DNA of 64,000 nt from Vagococcus acidifermentans (GCF_003987655.1 NZ_NGKC01000008.1:62001-126000); one strand, 5' to 3'; shown: positions 45,776 through 54,452, numbered from the stretch's first letter. Numbers and translations: made by a program. The notes: generated by a model not told the origin, from the sequence alone.

Positions 45776-46732
45776 TTATGGCTTTTTCTTTTTCATCACA
45801 AAGTACGCAGCAACACCGATGATAATGATGCCTCCCAGGCCGACCAGCCAGATATTGCGGTTTTCCCCGGCTTGCGGCAGCTTGCCTTTTTTATCGGATG
45901 CTGTCTGTTGTTTTTCTGTAGTGGTGGTTGTAGTAGTTCCAGTTTCTTTCGCGTCAGTCTGTCCGCTATTTTCTGTTGGCACGGGAATCCCATCAGATGC
46001 AACTCGGCTGATTCGGGCAATTTTTCCCGGCCAGTTCAGCATTTCGCCTTTGACTGTTTCGTCCAAATAAGTCAAGGCTTCTGTTAAAGCGTCATTAGTT
46101 AGTTTTTTGACACCGATGGCGCTGCTGCTTTCCGGATAGAGTGCTGCCAAATATGCCTGAAGCGCATCAATGTTGTCGATCAAGTCTTTATAACTCATCT
46201 CTTCGGGGTTAAAAGCCAATTGTCCCGAGATTTTTTCCCATGAAAGGGTCTGGTCATTATAGAGAGCCTGCAATACTCGAACATAACCGCCTGGGTCCAT
46301 GCCGTAGAAATCGCGGTTGTAGCGGTCGAACAAGGTCATGGCGTTTTCCAGCTGCTCATCTGAATAGGCATCCAGTTCTGCTTTGTCAATGCCGAACTGG
46401 TCATTCAGAAGTACGTTGCGGATGCTGGCAGCGTCTGACATTCCTTCAGCATTGCCGGATTTGATACCAGTATCTTCTTCAATAGCGGCAACCACTTCTT
46501 CCGGTTTTTCTGCTGTTTCTGCCGGCTCCTTGCTTTCTGAGTCAATTGAAGGTTCCGGTATAGCACTATCAGTTTCTTGCACCTCGTTTGTCTGGTTTGT
46601 TTCGTTTGTTGTCAATATTTGCACGGTATTGCTGGTTGCAGTTTTTTCTTCTGCCTGTACTGTTGTTTGGGCAGGCAAAGCTGTCATAGCCAGCATACTT
46701 CCCAAAATAATTGTGCGTAAAATAGTTGTCAT
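45776..46732 (-). CDS. Sortase-anchored surface protein (LPQAG), unknown domain
   Basis: The 318-residue protein has a signal peptide (about 1-27, ending VQA), a low-complexity acidic Thr/Glu/Pro stretch (about 28-85), a helical domain (about 95-240) of no family that I recognise, a Thr-rich linker, and a C-terminal sorting signal. The signal is LPQAG at 285-289, a hydrophobic segment and KKKKP. LPQAG is a variant of LPXTG seen in some Lactobacillales. ATG at 46732 follows AGGAGG, and a good promoter stands upstream. It is expected to be bound to the cell wall. Function unknown. Confidence 0.85.
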   Translation of the reverse strand: MTTILRTIILGSMLAMTALPAQTTVQAEEKTATSNTVQILTTNETNQTNEVQETDSAIPEPSIDSESKEPAETAEKPEEVVAAIEEDTGIKSGNAEGMSDAASIRNVLLNDQFGIDKAELDAYSDEQLENAMTLFDRYNRDFYGMDPGGYVRVLQALYNDQTLSWEKISGQLAFNPEEMSYKDLIDNIDALQAYLAALYPESSSAIGVKKLTNDALTEALTYLDETVKGEMLNWPGKIARISRVASDGIPVPTENSGQTDAKETGTTTTTTTEKQQTASDKKGKLPQAGENRNIWLVGLGGIIIIGVAAYFVMKKKKP

Positions 46733-46774
46733 TGTTCAAATCCTCCTAGTATTACGGAATAACATTGCAATCAA

Positions 46775-46803
46775 ATTGTAACATTTTGTAATATTGATGT
46801 AAA
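46775..46803 (-). promoter_or_regulatory. Promoter of the surface-protein gene
   Basis: On the minus strand TTTACA (46803-46798) and TACAAT (46780-46775) are 17 bases apart, 43 bases before the ATG. Confidence 0.7.
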
Positions 46804-46888
46804 CAAAGAACGTGTATTTTTTTTGTCAGCATCAACTAAGTCCTTTTCCAGTCATCATACAATGACTGTTAATATAGCTTAGGCTCAA

Positions 46889-48085
46889 TCAAGTCAGGCT
46901 GAGTTTTTGGCGGCTTTCCCGGAGATAGACGCTTGGTGCTGTCCCGTACACCCGCTGAAAGTTTCGTGAAAAACTTAAAGGGTCCTGAAAACCGCTGAGG
47001 AGGGCGATGTCGCTGATTGATTGATCCAATGTGACAAGCAGGTTTCTGCCGACTTGTACGCGTACGGTGTTGAGAAATTGTGTAAAGGTTGTCTGGAATT
47101 GTGTTTTAAGCAAGTGTTGAATCTTTTTTTCTGTCAGGTGCAAGTGTCTGGCGGCTGTTGCGATGGTCAGCGGTTGTCGGCAGTTTTCCAGGATATAGCC
47201 GGCAAGCTCCCATACATCGGCGGAAATAGTTTCTGAGGCAGTTCCATCGGCACGGTATTCCTGAGGTGTGACGCCTTGAAGCTGTTTAAATGTTTTATAA
47301 AAGGCTGCTTCCGAGCGAAAACCGCTGATGGTTGCGATTTGGTTTAACGACAGTTCATGGAATTGGGTCAAGGCAGCAGCATTTCTAATTCTCACCTGGT
47401 TCAACAACTGATGGAAACCCATGCCGGTGAGTTGTTTCAGTTGCCTGTTGACTTCCTTTCTATCTATGCCAAAGGCCTCTCCCAGCTTATCCGGTGTCAG
47501 CTCTTCCTGATGATGAAGGTGGAGATATTGCAAAACCAGCCAGCCGAGGTTGTCCGTGACCGGTTTTTTGTCCAGCTCATTTTGATGGCGGCTGTAAATA
47601 TAAGAAATAAATGAAATCAGTGCCAGATTCAGCGGCTCATGATTGTCAGGAGTCAGCTGGAATTCGGTTTCCAATTCCGCGCACAAATAGGTAATGTGCT
47701 GGCGGTAGCGCGGCTTCAGCGGGACAACAGGAATGGCGTTGTCGATTCTCTGGATTGAGCGCAGATAGGTGCTTTGATTGGTGCTCACCAACAGCAGCAG
47801 TCCGATTGAAAAACGGATACGGTAGCATTGGATTGTTTCATTGGCAGCCAAGAGAAAACGATGCACATGATAAGGCATCAATTGAATAAAATCACCGGCT
47901 GTGATGGTGGTGCTGAGGTTGTTGATTTCGATTCGTCCAGTTCCTGATAGTACGTAAAGGAACTCAATTTCATCACGGAACACTTTTTGAGTGCTCCTGC
48001 TTATTGTTTCTTTGGTCAAATGAAGTTCTTTAGGTTTGAGCTTTTCCGAAAAATAATCGCTGCTGATATAAGGAAAGTTGTCCAT
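46889..48085 (-). CDS. AraC-family regulator with cupin and two AraC-type DNA-binding modules
   Basis: The 398-residue protein has an N-terminal cupin sensor (about 20-110) and then two successive AraC-type double-helix-turn-helix modules (about 182-280 and 293-390). Module one ends with ISGFRSEAAFYKTFKQLQGVTPQEYR, split by family logic into the SGF and TPQEYR marks. Module two has LSGFQDPLSFSRNFQ and APSVYLR. Most family members have one module. ATG at 48085 follows GGAGGCG; the frame is open ten codons further. It diverges from an SDR gene that is its probable target. The effector is probably a sugar or aromatic compound; unknown. Confidence 0.88.
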   Translation of the reverse strand: MDNFPYISSDYFSEKLKPKELHLTKETISRSTQKVFRDEIEFLYVLSGTGRIEINNLSTTITAGDFIQLMPYHVHRFLLAANETIQCYRIRFSIGLLLLVSTNQSTYLRSIQRIDNAIPVVPLKPRYRQHITYLCAELETEFQLTPDNHEPLNLALISFISYIYSRHQNELDKKPVTDNLGWLVLQYLHLHHQEELTPDKLGEAFGIDRKEVNRQLKQLTGMGFHQLLNQVRIRNAAALTQFHELSLNQIATISGFRSEAAFYKTFKQLQGVTPQEYRADGTASETISADVWELAGYILENCRQPLTIATAARHLHLTEKKIQHLLKTQFQTTFTQFLNTVRVQVGRNLLVTLDQSISDIALLSGFQDPLSFSRNFQRVYGTAPSVYLRESRQKLSLT

Positions 48086-48205
48086 TTCAAATCGCCTCCA
48101 AGTTGATTTTATCAAAAAGTGAGTGAAATGTCTTTTTATGACAGGTATCAGCCGTGCGGAACGTTTATAATAATTGTGAAAACAAACACAATAGGAGGGA
48201 CAAAC

Positions 48206-49177
48206 ATGTCAAAAGTATTTGTTTTAGGCGGTACCGGTTTTTTAGGGTATTACACGACCAGGGAATTGTTGAGCAGAGGTTATCAGGTGAAAACGATGGC
48301 GCTTCCGCCCATGCCGGCGGATGATTTGCTGCCGGAGGGTGTGGAATGCCGGCTGGGTAATATCAACGACTTAACGGATGAAGAAATTGTCTCCTTGCTG
48401 TCTGATTGTGAGGGATTTATTTATGCGGCAGGTGCCGATGAGCGGACTGTGCCTGACAAGCCGGCGTTAAAGTTCTTTTATGAAGCCAATGTCTTGCCGA
48501 CACAACGGCTGGCAAGACTGGCCAAGCAAGCAGGAGTCAAGAATTTTGTCGTATTTGGCTCGTACTTCGCAGAGTTTGCTGAACGATTGCCGGAATATCA
48601 TCTACGGGGTCAAGCTTATCCTAACACGCGTCTTTTGCAGGAACAAGTCGCTTTCGCAGAAGGGGAAGGTGCTATGAAGGTGTGTTCGTTGCGGCTGCCG
48701 TATATTTTTGGTACGATGCCGGGGCGTGAACCGCTTTGGCGGATGTTCGTGGACCGTGCCCGCGGTCAGGAAGTGTTTCCTAGCCCGGCAGGAGGAACGG
48801 CAATGGTCACTGTAGAGCAGGTTGCCGAAGCCGCTGTCGGCGCTTTGGAAAATGGCGCACATCGCGGCACGTACGCTATTTGTGCATTAAACATGAAATT
48901 TCAGCAGTTTTACGAAATGATTGTGGCAGCACTGGGGCAGACGGAGACGACGCAAGTGCCCGTTCTACCGTTTGAGCAAATGCAGCCCACATTTGAAGCG
49001 ATTGATGCGCAGGCTGATGCCGCCGGAAAAGAGCACGGGATTCATATGGCGGTCAGTGGCAGACTGCAGTTTGAAGATTTGTACTTGGACCCGGCGGATA
49101 CGATGCCGCTGCTGGGAATCAAAGAGCATGACGTCCTTGCCAGTATTGAAGAAACACTGGCGAGGTGTGTGCAGTAA
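48206..49177 (+). CDS. NAD-dependent epimerase/dehydratase (extended SDR)
   Basis: A 323-residue protein with the Rossmann loop VLGGTGFLGYY at the N-terminus. The usual YxxxK catalytic motif appears as YPNTR, so the Lys is replaced by Arg. VFGSYFAEFAE fills the position of the catalytic Ser. This change makes standard epimerase chemistry uncertain. ATG at 48206 follows AGGAGGG. It diverges from the AraC-type gene, with about 120 bases between the two starts and a TATAAT at 48163-48168. Substrate unknown. Confidence 0.85.
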   Translation: MSKVFVLGGTGFLGYYTTRELLSRGYQVKTMALPPMPADDLLPEGVECRLGNINDLTDEEIVSLLSDCEGFIYAAGADERTVPDKPALKFFYEANVLPTQRLARLAKQAGVKNFVVFGSYFAEFAERLPEYHLRGQAYPNTRLLQEQVAFAEGEGAMKVCSLRLPYIFGTMPGREPLWRMFVDRARGQEVFPSPAGGTAMVTVEQVAEAAVGALENGAHRGTYAICALNMKFQQFYEMIVAALGQTETTQVPVLPFEQMQPTFEAIDAQADAAGKEHGIHMAVSGRLQFEDLYLDPADTMPLLGIKEHDVLASIEETLARCVQ

Positions 49178-49198
49178 CAGCGAAACACCGTCACACAG

Positions 49199-49245
49199 CA
49201 AAAGAGCCTGCAGCTGTCTATTTTAGACGCTTGCAAGCTCTTTTG
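49199..49245. terminator. Bidirectional terminator
   Basis: CAAAAGAGCCTGCAGC pairs imperfectly with GCTTGCAAGCTCTTTTG. It ends the SDR gene and the convergent sigma-factor operon. Confidence 0.75.
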
Positions 49246-49260
49246 TTTTATCAGTTACTC

Positions 49261-49473
49261 TTAAAACAACTTCGTAATAATCGTTTCAGTATACTTGGCA
49301 GATTCCGGCTGGACGTAAAGCGGCTGGTTATTTTTTTGGAAAAGTGCCAGTTCGCAAATTTGTCCCATAACTGGTTTGACGACTTCTCCGGTCAAATCTT
49401 GTTTAGCAGCATTGAGCGTCAGGTTGGCACGTTTTCCTTCTGCATTTAAAAAGCTCATGGTCAGTTTTTTCAT
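49261..49473 (-). CDS. DUF2922 family small protein
   Basis: A 70-residue protein beginning MKKLTMSFLNAEGKRANLTL, which fits the DUF2922 family. ATG at 49473 follows AAGGAGG. It is the last gene of a three-gene operon with a DUF1659 protein and an alternative sigma factor. The DUF1659-DUF2922 pair commonly travels together in Firmicutes; no function is known. Confidence 0.8.
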   Translation of the reverse strand: MKKLTMSFLNAEGKRANLTLNAAKQDLTGEVVKPVMGQICELALFQKNNQPLYVQPESAKYTETIITKLF

Positions 49474-49487
49474 CAGTCAATTCCTCC

Positions 49488-49691
49488 TTATACTACGTAG
49501 CGTTGTTTGTCAATGACGACGACAGATGACAGGGTATCTGGCGACAGCTGGGCAATCAGCTGTCCGAACCTCACAATGTTTTCCCCGGAAGATTCCTCGG
49601 TTAAATAGCTGACGGTTTGCTTACGGGGTTTTTCTTCTCCGGCAACGTTGAAATACAAATCGGCTTGTTTTGCTTCAAAAACAGGCGGCAT
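49488..49691 (-). CDS. DUF1659 family small protein
   Basis: A 67-residue protein ending in SSVVVIDKQRYVV. Its pattern and its pairing with the DUF2922 gene fit the DUF1659 family. ATG at 49691 follows AAAGGAGAG; the ATG at 49712 overlaps the ribosome site. It lies 81 bases after the sigma-factor gene. No catalytic motif is seen. Possibly a structural or regulatory partner in the same pathway; unknown. Confidence 0.75.
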   Translation of the reverse strand: MPPVFEAKQADLYFNVAGEEKPRKQTVSYLTEESSGENIVRFGQLIAQLSPDTLSSVVVIDKQRYVV

Positions 49692-49772
49692 ATGACATCT
49701 CTCCTTTTTCATTTATGTGCAGGGTCGCGACTGCCTACATTATTAGTAACGAAACAACAGGTGAAAGTGTCG

Positions 49773-50291
49773 CTATTTTTGAAAAAATTTTAAATATTTT
49801 AGTGCGAGTCTGTTGCGCCATTTGTAGACAGTGCTGCGTGAGACTTGGCGTTTGCGGGCAATTTCGACAACCGACAAGTCGTAGAGGAAGACATCGATTA
49901 AATAGTGGCGTTCTGCGGCTGTCAAATGCGGCAGGACAGTTTCGATAAACAGCTGATACTCAATTGATGCAGCTTCTGATATGGTTTGTTTTTCCGCCAG
50001 CTGTTGCAGCTGCTCGTCAGTTGAGCGGGCCATCTTGGATTGCCGGCGCTGTTCTTTTCGCAGTGCATCAGTTAGTTTCCAGCAGATTCTCTGGTAAATG
50101 AAGACGTTGAGGCGGCTGTTCGGATGATTGCCGGTCTGAAAAATCTTGTATGCTTCTAAAAGTGTGAGTCGCGCCAGCTGCAGGTAATCCTCGTACTGCT
50201 GAGAGTGGGGATAGATGCCGTATTTTTTCAGCGCACCGTGAATAAGCCTTTGGTTCTCAGGTGAGAGAATATCAAAGTCATCGTAAGTCAT
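49773..50291 (-). CDS. Alternative sigma factor (SigH/ComX-like)
   Basis: A 172-residue sigma-70-family protein. The N-terminal half has a region 2-like segment (YEDYLQLARLTLLEAYKIF and FIYQRICWKLTDALRKEQR). The C-terminal half has a region 4 helix-turn-helix (LSVVEIARKRQVSRSTVYKW). The size and form resemble the SigH/ComX group that drives competence genes in Lactobacillales. ATG at 50291 has GAGGTG at nine bases; an in-frame GTG at 50303 overlaps that site. The gene diverges from a ComK-like gene, which supports a competence role, but the regulon cannot be seen here. Confidence 0.82.
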   Translation of the reverse strand: MTYDDFDILSPENQRLIHGALKKYGIYPHSQQYEDYLQLARLTLLEAYKIFQTGNHPNSRLNVFIYQRICWKLTDALRKEQRRQSKMARSTDEQLQQLAEKQTISEAASIEYQLFIETVLPHLTAAERHYLIDVFLYDLSVVEIARKRQVSRSTVYKWRNRLALKYLKFFQK

Positions 50292-50306
50292 TTTTTTTTG
50301 CACCTC

Positions 50307-50368
50307 TTTGGCTATAAATTCAACTGGCCAGCTGCAAAAAGTATAGCCAAAATTGCGAATTCGCGAAA
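50307..50368 (-). promoter_or_regulatory. Sigma-factor promoter with palindrome and inverted repeat
   Basis: On the minus strand TATACT (50345-50340) lies 17 bases from TTTCGC (50368-50363). The palindrome GCGAATTCGC (50355-50364) covers the edge of the -35. A 10-base inverted repeat TTTGGCTATA/TATAGCCAAA (50307-50316 and 50342-50351) spans the -10 and leader and ends next to the AGAGGTG site. Confidence 0.55.
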
Positions 50369-50424
50369 ATGCTAATAACGCTTAAACTCCGTCAAAAAAA
50401 CAAATAATAAATGAAATACAGCGT

Positions 50425-50454
50425 TTTCAATAAACGGTCCTTTTGTGCTATAAT
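50425..50454 (+). promoter_or_regulatory. Promoter of the ComK-like gene
   Basis: TTTCAA (50425-50430) and TATAAT (50449-50454) are 18 bases apart, 68 bases before the ATG at 50522. No clear AAAA-N5-TTTT K-box pair was found. Confidence 0.55.
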
Positions 50455-50521
50455 GAGTTGTTCTTAAGGGAATCAGCACTTAAAAATAACAAGCAAAAAA
50501 ATATAAAGGAGTTAAGCCTAT

Positions 50522-51298
50522 ATGAATTCGGTCCATTATAACGACTTTGGACGTCTGAGGAAAAGAACCGCCCGTGATTCTGAGGTCTGCTATCAGTGCA
50601 TATCAGAAATCGATTGGGGTTCAGCTGAGGAATATAATAAGACAGTGGATGAAACAATCGCAATGGTGCTTGTTAGTAATGAAAGCGGTGTGTACCGCTC
50701 ACGTCTGCTGTCAGCTTCCGGCGTGCCCTATGTCAGCCGGGAAAGCAGCAACAAGTTGATCTTTGCTATCAACCGCAATGCAGCTGTCACGTATGATATT
50801 GCCCGGATGGCAATGTCGAAGCTGGTCAAGAAAAGGTTGTATAAATTTCCCTGTTTTAATCAGAAGTACTTATTCATGCCGTTAACAGGACCGATGGAGA
50901 GCAACACAACTTGGCTAAATATCCGCTATCTTGATAAAATCATGAGTGTTTCCAAGACTGGGGCCACTAAATTGTTGTTTTCAAACGGTTTTAGTTACAC
51001 AGTTTTTTTCGGTTGTTCTGCTGTAAAAAAGCGGGTGATTCATGATATCCAGCTGGTGTTGGCATTTATGGTTCCCTATGCCGAGTTATCCCTGTGCACG
51101 TGTTCGGAAAAAGTTATCCAGTCGCTCTCGGAGTGGGAAGGGATGTTCATTTACGACCAGAGGCACAAAATTTCTCAACCGCTTCGGGTATTCAGCAGCG
51201 CCGAGTTGCACGCTGAACTGGCAAAGACGTATTATTTGAAAACGACTCCGGGAAAGAATTTATTGTTGGAAGAAGATGAGTGGTATTTTTTTCGATGA
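50522..51298 (+). CDS. comK: ComK-like competence transcription factor
   Basis: A 258-residue soluble protein that resembles ComK. The matching blocks are VYRSRLLSASG near residue 60, YLFMPLTGPMESNTTWLN (the ComK FPT..S...CSW region) and a following segment with TKLLFSNGFSYTV. ComK activates late competence genes in Bacillus. The protein is longer than Bacillus ComK (about 190 residues), with extra length at both ends. ATG at 50522 follows AAAGGAG. It lies back to back with a competence-type sigma factor. The call rests on motif pattern, and a ComK-like regulator with another target is possible. Confidence 0.75.
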   Translation: MNSVHYNDFGRLRKRTARDSEVCYQCISEIDWGSAEEYNKTVDETIAMVLVSNESGVYRSRLLSASGVPYVSRESSNKLIFAINRNAAVTYDIARMAMSKLVKKRLYKFPCFNQKYLFMPLTGPMESNTTWLNIRYLDKIMSVSKTGATKLLFSNGFSYTVFFGCSAVKKRVIHDIQLVLAFMVPYAELSLCTCSEKVIQSLSEWEGMFIYDQRHKISQPLRVFSSAELHAELAKTYYLKTTPGKNLLLEEDEWYFFR

Positions 51299-51307
51299 GA
51301 AGAATAT

Positions 51308-51344
51308 AATGATATCTCCAGCTGGTTAAGTTGGAGATATCATT
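51308..51344. terminator. Hairpin between comK and the P-type ATPase
   Basis: AATGATATCTCCA and TGGAGATATCATT form 13 perfect pairs around an 11-base loop. There is no strong T run, so termination is likely but not certain. Confidence 0.6.
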
Positions 51345-51352
51345 ATGTTGCA

Positions 51353-53473
51353 TTAGAGACGTTGGGCCCTCACTAGCCTCAAGGCGTTCAGCGTGACCAG
51401 CAAGGTGGCTCCCATGTCAGCGGCGATTGCTAGCCAAAGAGTCAGCCAGCCGGGGATGACTAGCAAGACGGCAAGAAGTTTGATGGCGAGTGAAAAACCA
51501 ATATTTTGTTTGATAACAGCCATTGTTTTTCGGCTGAGAGAAATAAGCAGAGGCAGTTTTTCCAAATTATCACCCATTAACACGATATCTGCAGATTCCA
51601 AGGCAACGTCTGTGCCTGTGCCGCCCATTGCGACACCAACAGTGGCAGACGCCAGAGCCGGGGAGTCGTTGACGCCATCGCCGACCATGATGACATTGTG
51701 GCCGGCTTGCATCAGCTTTTGAATCTCCTTGATTTTGTCCTCCGGCATCAACTGACTTTTGACTTGCGAGATGTGCAACTGGTTACCGATGGCATTTGCC
51801 ACGTCTGGATTATCTCCTGTTAGAAGAACTGTTTCGGTAATTCCCAGTTGCTTAAGCTTTTGAACTGTTGCAGCTGCATTGTGTCTTACTTGGTCTGCGA
51901 CAGCCATCAGTCCGGCCGGTTTGTCTGCCGGCCCGAAGAAGATGACTGTTTTGCCTTGGACTTGCAGGTCGTGCAGTCTTTCTTCGTCAAGTGACGTGAG
52001 GACATCTGCATCTTGAAAAAGTGAGCGTGTCCCGACGATATAGGTCTGGCCGGCGACACTACCTGTTATTCCTTTGCCGGTGATGGCCTGAAACTGGTCA
52101 ACAGCAAGGTGCTGGTAGGAAAGTTTTTTGGCCTGTGCTTCTTTGATAATTGCACTGGCAAGCGGATGCTGGGACTGGTTTTCCAAAGCTGCGGCAAGTG
52201 TCAATTGTTCCTCAAGGTCGTCACGCTCATCAAACAGGACGATGTCTGTCACGGCAGGACTGCCTTCTGTCAATGTGCCAGTTTTGTCGAATGCGACAAT
52301 TGTTGCGGCACCAGATTTTTCAAGGAAAATGCCGCCTTTGATGAGGAGACCGTTTTTGGCCCCGTTGCCGATGGCTGACACGATAGCAACCGGTGTGGAA
52401 ATAACAAGTGAGCATGGACAACCGACGACAAGTAGTGAGAGTCCTTGATAAATCCATTTTTCCCAGGCGGCACCTGTCACAAGCGGCGGGATGACAGCTG
52501 TCAATAGTGCGATAATCATGATGACAGGTGTATAATAAGCAGCAAATTTATCGACAAAGGCTTGTGCCGGCGCCCGTTTGGCCTGGGCGTCTTCCACTAA
52601 ATGAATCATCTTTGAGAGTGTCGTGTCTGTCACGAGCTTAGTAACTATGACTTCCAGATAACCTTCTTCATTGATTGTACCGGCATAGACAACATCATCT
52701 ATCTGTTTTTCAACAGAGAGGGACTCGCCCGTGATTGCCGCCTGATTGACACTCGAATGTCCACGGCTGACGATGCCGTCCATAGCGATTTTTTCCCCGG
52801 GCTTGACCATCATGACATCACCAATACGTACGTCTTGGACTGACAGAAGCAGCTCTTGGTCATGCCGGCGGATGAGTGCTTTTTTAGGGGCGTACTCGAC
52901 TAGCGTCTGAATGGAACGGCGGGCGTTGTTGACGGCGTGCTTTTCCAGTGCTTCGCTGATGGCAAAGAGGATGACGACGATTGCGCCTTCTTCTTCGCTG
53001 CCGATCAGGATTGCACCAGTGATTGCGATTGTCATTAGTGTCTCCATTGTAAAAGTGCCGCTCAGAAGATTGGCAGCGCCTTCTTTGAACAAACTGGCAC
53101 CACCTATCAAAATCGCCAGTAGAAACAAGACAGAACCATCAATCCCGGCTGTTGCTTCGAGAAGGTAGCCTACTGCAATCAGCAAGGCTGCCAATATTGT
53201 GCGTTTGTTGTCTTTAATTATTTGGGGCAATCCTCTGGGCTGTGGAAGAGTTTCTCTTTCCTGCGTTACGGTCAGTTTATCAAAGGCGCCTGCCTGCTCA
53301 ATTTCTTCAATGGAAGCGTGGCCGACGACGGTTAGTTTGCCAGCACCAAAATTGATGCTGGCATCACTGACTCCCGGCAGCTGCTTGACATTTTTTTCAA
53401 ATTTTCCGGCGCAGTTTGTGCATGAAAGACCGTTTACCCAATAGGTTGTTTCATTTCCTTTTTTCGGATTCAT
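51353..53473 (-). CDS. cadA: Heavy-metal P1B-type ATPase (Cd/Zn type)
   Basis: A 706-residue metal efflux ATPase. One N-terminal HMA domain has GLSCTNCAGK (Cys pair). The membrane part has about eight helices with the CPC metal site in GCPCSLVIS. DKTGTLTEG holds the phosphorylated Asp, SQHPLAS the HP motif and GDGVNDSPAL the hinge. The CPC and the SPC-free layout fit the Zn/Cd/Pb group rather than Cu. ATG at 53473 follows AGGAGG; the frame extends 60 codons upstream without support. No CadC-type regulator is adjacent. Confidence 0.92.
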   Translation of the reverse strand: MNPKKGNETTYWVNGLSCTNCAGKFEKNVKQLPGVSDASINFGAGKLTVVGHASIEEIEQAGAFDKLTVTQERETLPQPRGLPQIIKDNKRTILAALLIAVGYLLEATAGIDGSVLFLLAILIGGASLFKEGAANLLSGTFTMETLMTIAITGAILIGSEEEGAIVVILFAISEALEKHAVNNARRSIQTLVEYAPKKALIRRHDQELLLSVQDVRIGDVMMVKPGEKIAMDGIVSRGHSSVNQAAITGESLSVEKQIDDVVYAGTINEEGYLEVIVTKLVTDTTLSKMIHLVEDAQAKRAPAQAFVDKFAAYYTPVIMIIALLTAVIPPLVTGAAWEKWIYQGLSLLVVGCPCSLVISTPVAIVSAIGNGAKNGLLIKGGIFLEKSGAATIVAFDKTGTLTEGSPAVTDIVLFDERDDLEEQLTLAAALENQSQHPLASAIIKEAQAKKLSYQHLAVDQFQAITGKGITGSVAGQTYIVGTRSLFQDADVLTSLDEERLHDLQVQGKTVIFFGPADKPAGLMAVADQVRHNAAATVQKLKQLGITETVLLTGDNPDVANAIGNQLHISQVKSQLMPEDKIKEIQKLMQAGHNVIMVGDGVNDSPALASATVGVAMGGTGTDVALESADIVLMGDNLEKLPLLISLSRKTMAVIKQNIGFSLAIKLLAVLLVIPGWLTLWLAIAADMGATLLVTLNALRLVRAQRL

Positions 53474-53627
53474 AGGAAGCCTCCTGCATCGTAAGTAATA
53501 GATTCTTTTATTGTACTCCGTCCAGTAGGGATTGTATAGAAAAAAAGCGGCGGCTGCGTGATTTTCACGGGCATCCTTTTTTATGGTATAGTTATAAAGA
53601 AATCTAAGAACAGAGGGATTGTGACAG

Positions 53628-54452
53628 ATGACTGAAACGATAACAATAATCAAAAAAATAAAACGTAATCAATACGAGCTGCAGTGCGAGTCTGGTCGGA
53701 AGGTCATCGTATCGGAGGATTCTTTGGTCAAGCACCGCCTGTTAAAGGGGAGCGAGCTGACCGAGGAACAACTGAACCGTTTGGAGGAAGAGGCACTGCT
53801 TGACATCGGTTATCAGCTGGCGCTCAATTATTTGAATTTCCAGCTTCGGTCGGAGCAGGAACTGCGCAGGTATTTGAAGAAGAAAGAAATACCGTTCAAT
53901 CACGTGACACCGATTATTGAACGGTTGCGGGCTCTTGATCTGGTCAATGACCGGTTTTTTGCTGAAAGTTATGTTCGGACAGTCATGCGTACATCGGACA
54001 AAGGCCCTCAAGTTATCCGGCAGCAGCTGGCAAAAAAAGGCGTGCAAGCGGCGGATATCGATGCTGCCTTGCTTCTTTATGATGAGGTAACACAACGGCA
54101 TGCGGCTCTGACAGCTGCTGAAAAAGCGCTGAAAAAATACCGCGGCAAAAGTCATCAGGAGAAGCAGGAAAAGACGCGTCAGCTGTTGTATCAAAGAGGT
54201 TTCTCCGGTGATGTCATCACTCAGGCGATGGCGGAGCTGGCAGTGGAAAAAGACGAGGATCATGAACAGACGCTGCTTGAAAAAGAGGGCGGCAAGCTTT
54301 GGCGGCGCAACAGCCGTTTCGAGCCGGCAAAGCGAAAACAGAAAGTGATGCAGTCGCTGTTTCAAAAGGGCTTCGAGTATGATTTGATTCAGCAGTTTAT
54401 CAATCAAAAAGAGATGGAGGATGACGGTGAGCAGGATGAGAGAATGGACTGA
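53628..54452 (+). CDS. recX: RecX, modulator of RecA
   Basis: A 274-residue, mostly helical protein of three-helix repeats. LNYLNFQLRSEQELRRYLKKKE and DLVNDRFFAESYVRT match the RecX core, and a second set of repeats follows. RecX usually limits RecA filament growth. The extended C-terminus is common in Firmicutes. ATG at 53628 follows AGAGGG. No LexA box is seen upstream. It overlaps mutY by 26 bases, so both are likely in one transcript. Confidence 0.93.
   Translation: MTETITIIKKIKRNQYELQCESGRKVIVSEDSLVKHRLLKGSELTEEQLNRLEEEALLDIGYQLALNYLNFQLRSEQELRRYLKKKEIPFNHVTPIIERLRALDLVNDRFFAESYVRTVMRTSDKGPQVIRQQLAKKGVQAADIDAALLLYDEVTQRHAALTAAEKALKKYRGKSHQEKQEKTRQLLYQRGFSGDVITQAMAELAVEKDEDHEQTLLEKEGGKLWRRNSRFEPAKRKQKVMQSLFQKGFEYDLIQQFINQKEMEDDGEQDERMD

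Noticed and set aside
45776-46732. Assignment of the surface protein to DUF1002 (YpuA)
   Set aside because: The central domain does not show the YpuA pattern; only the signal peptide and anchor are certain.
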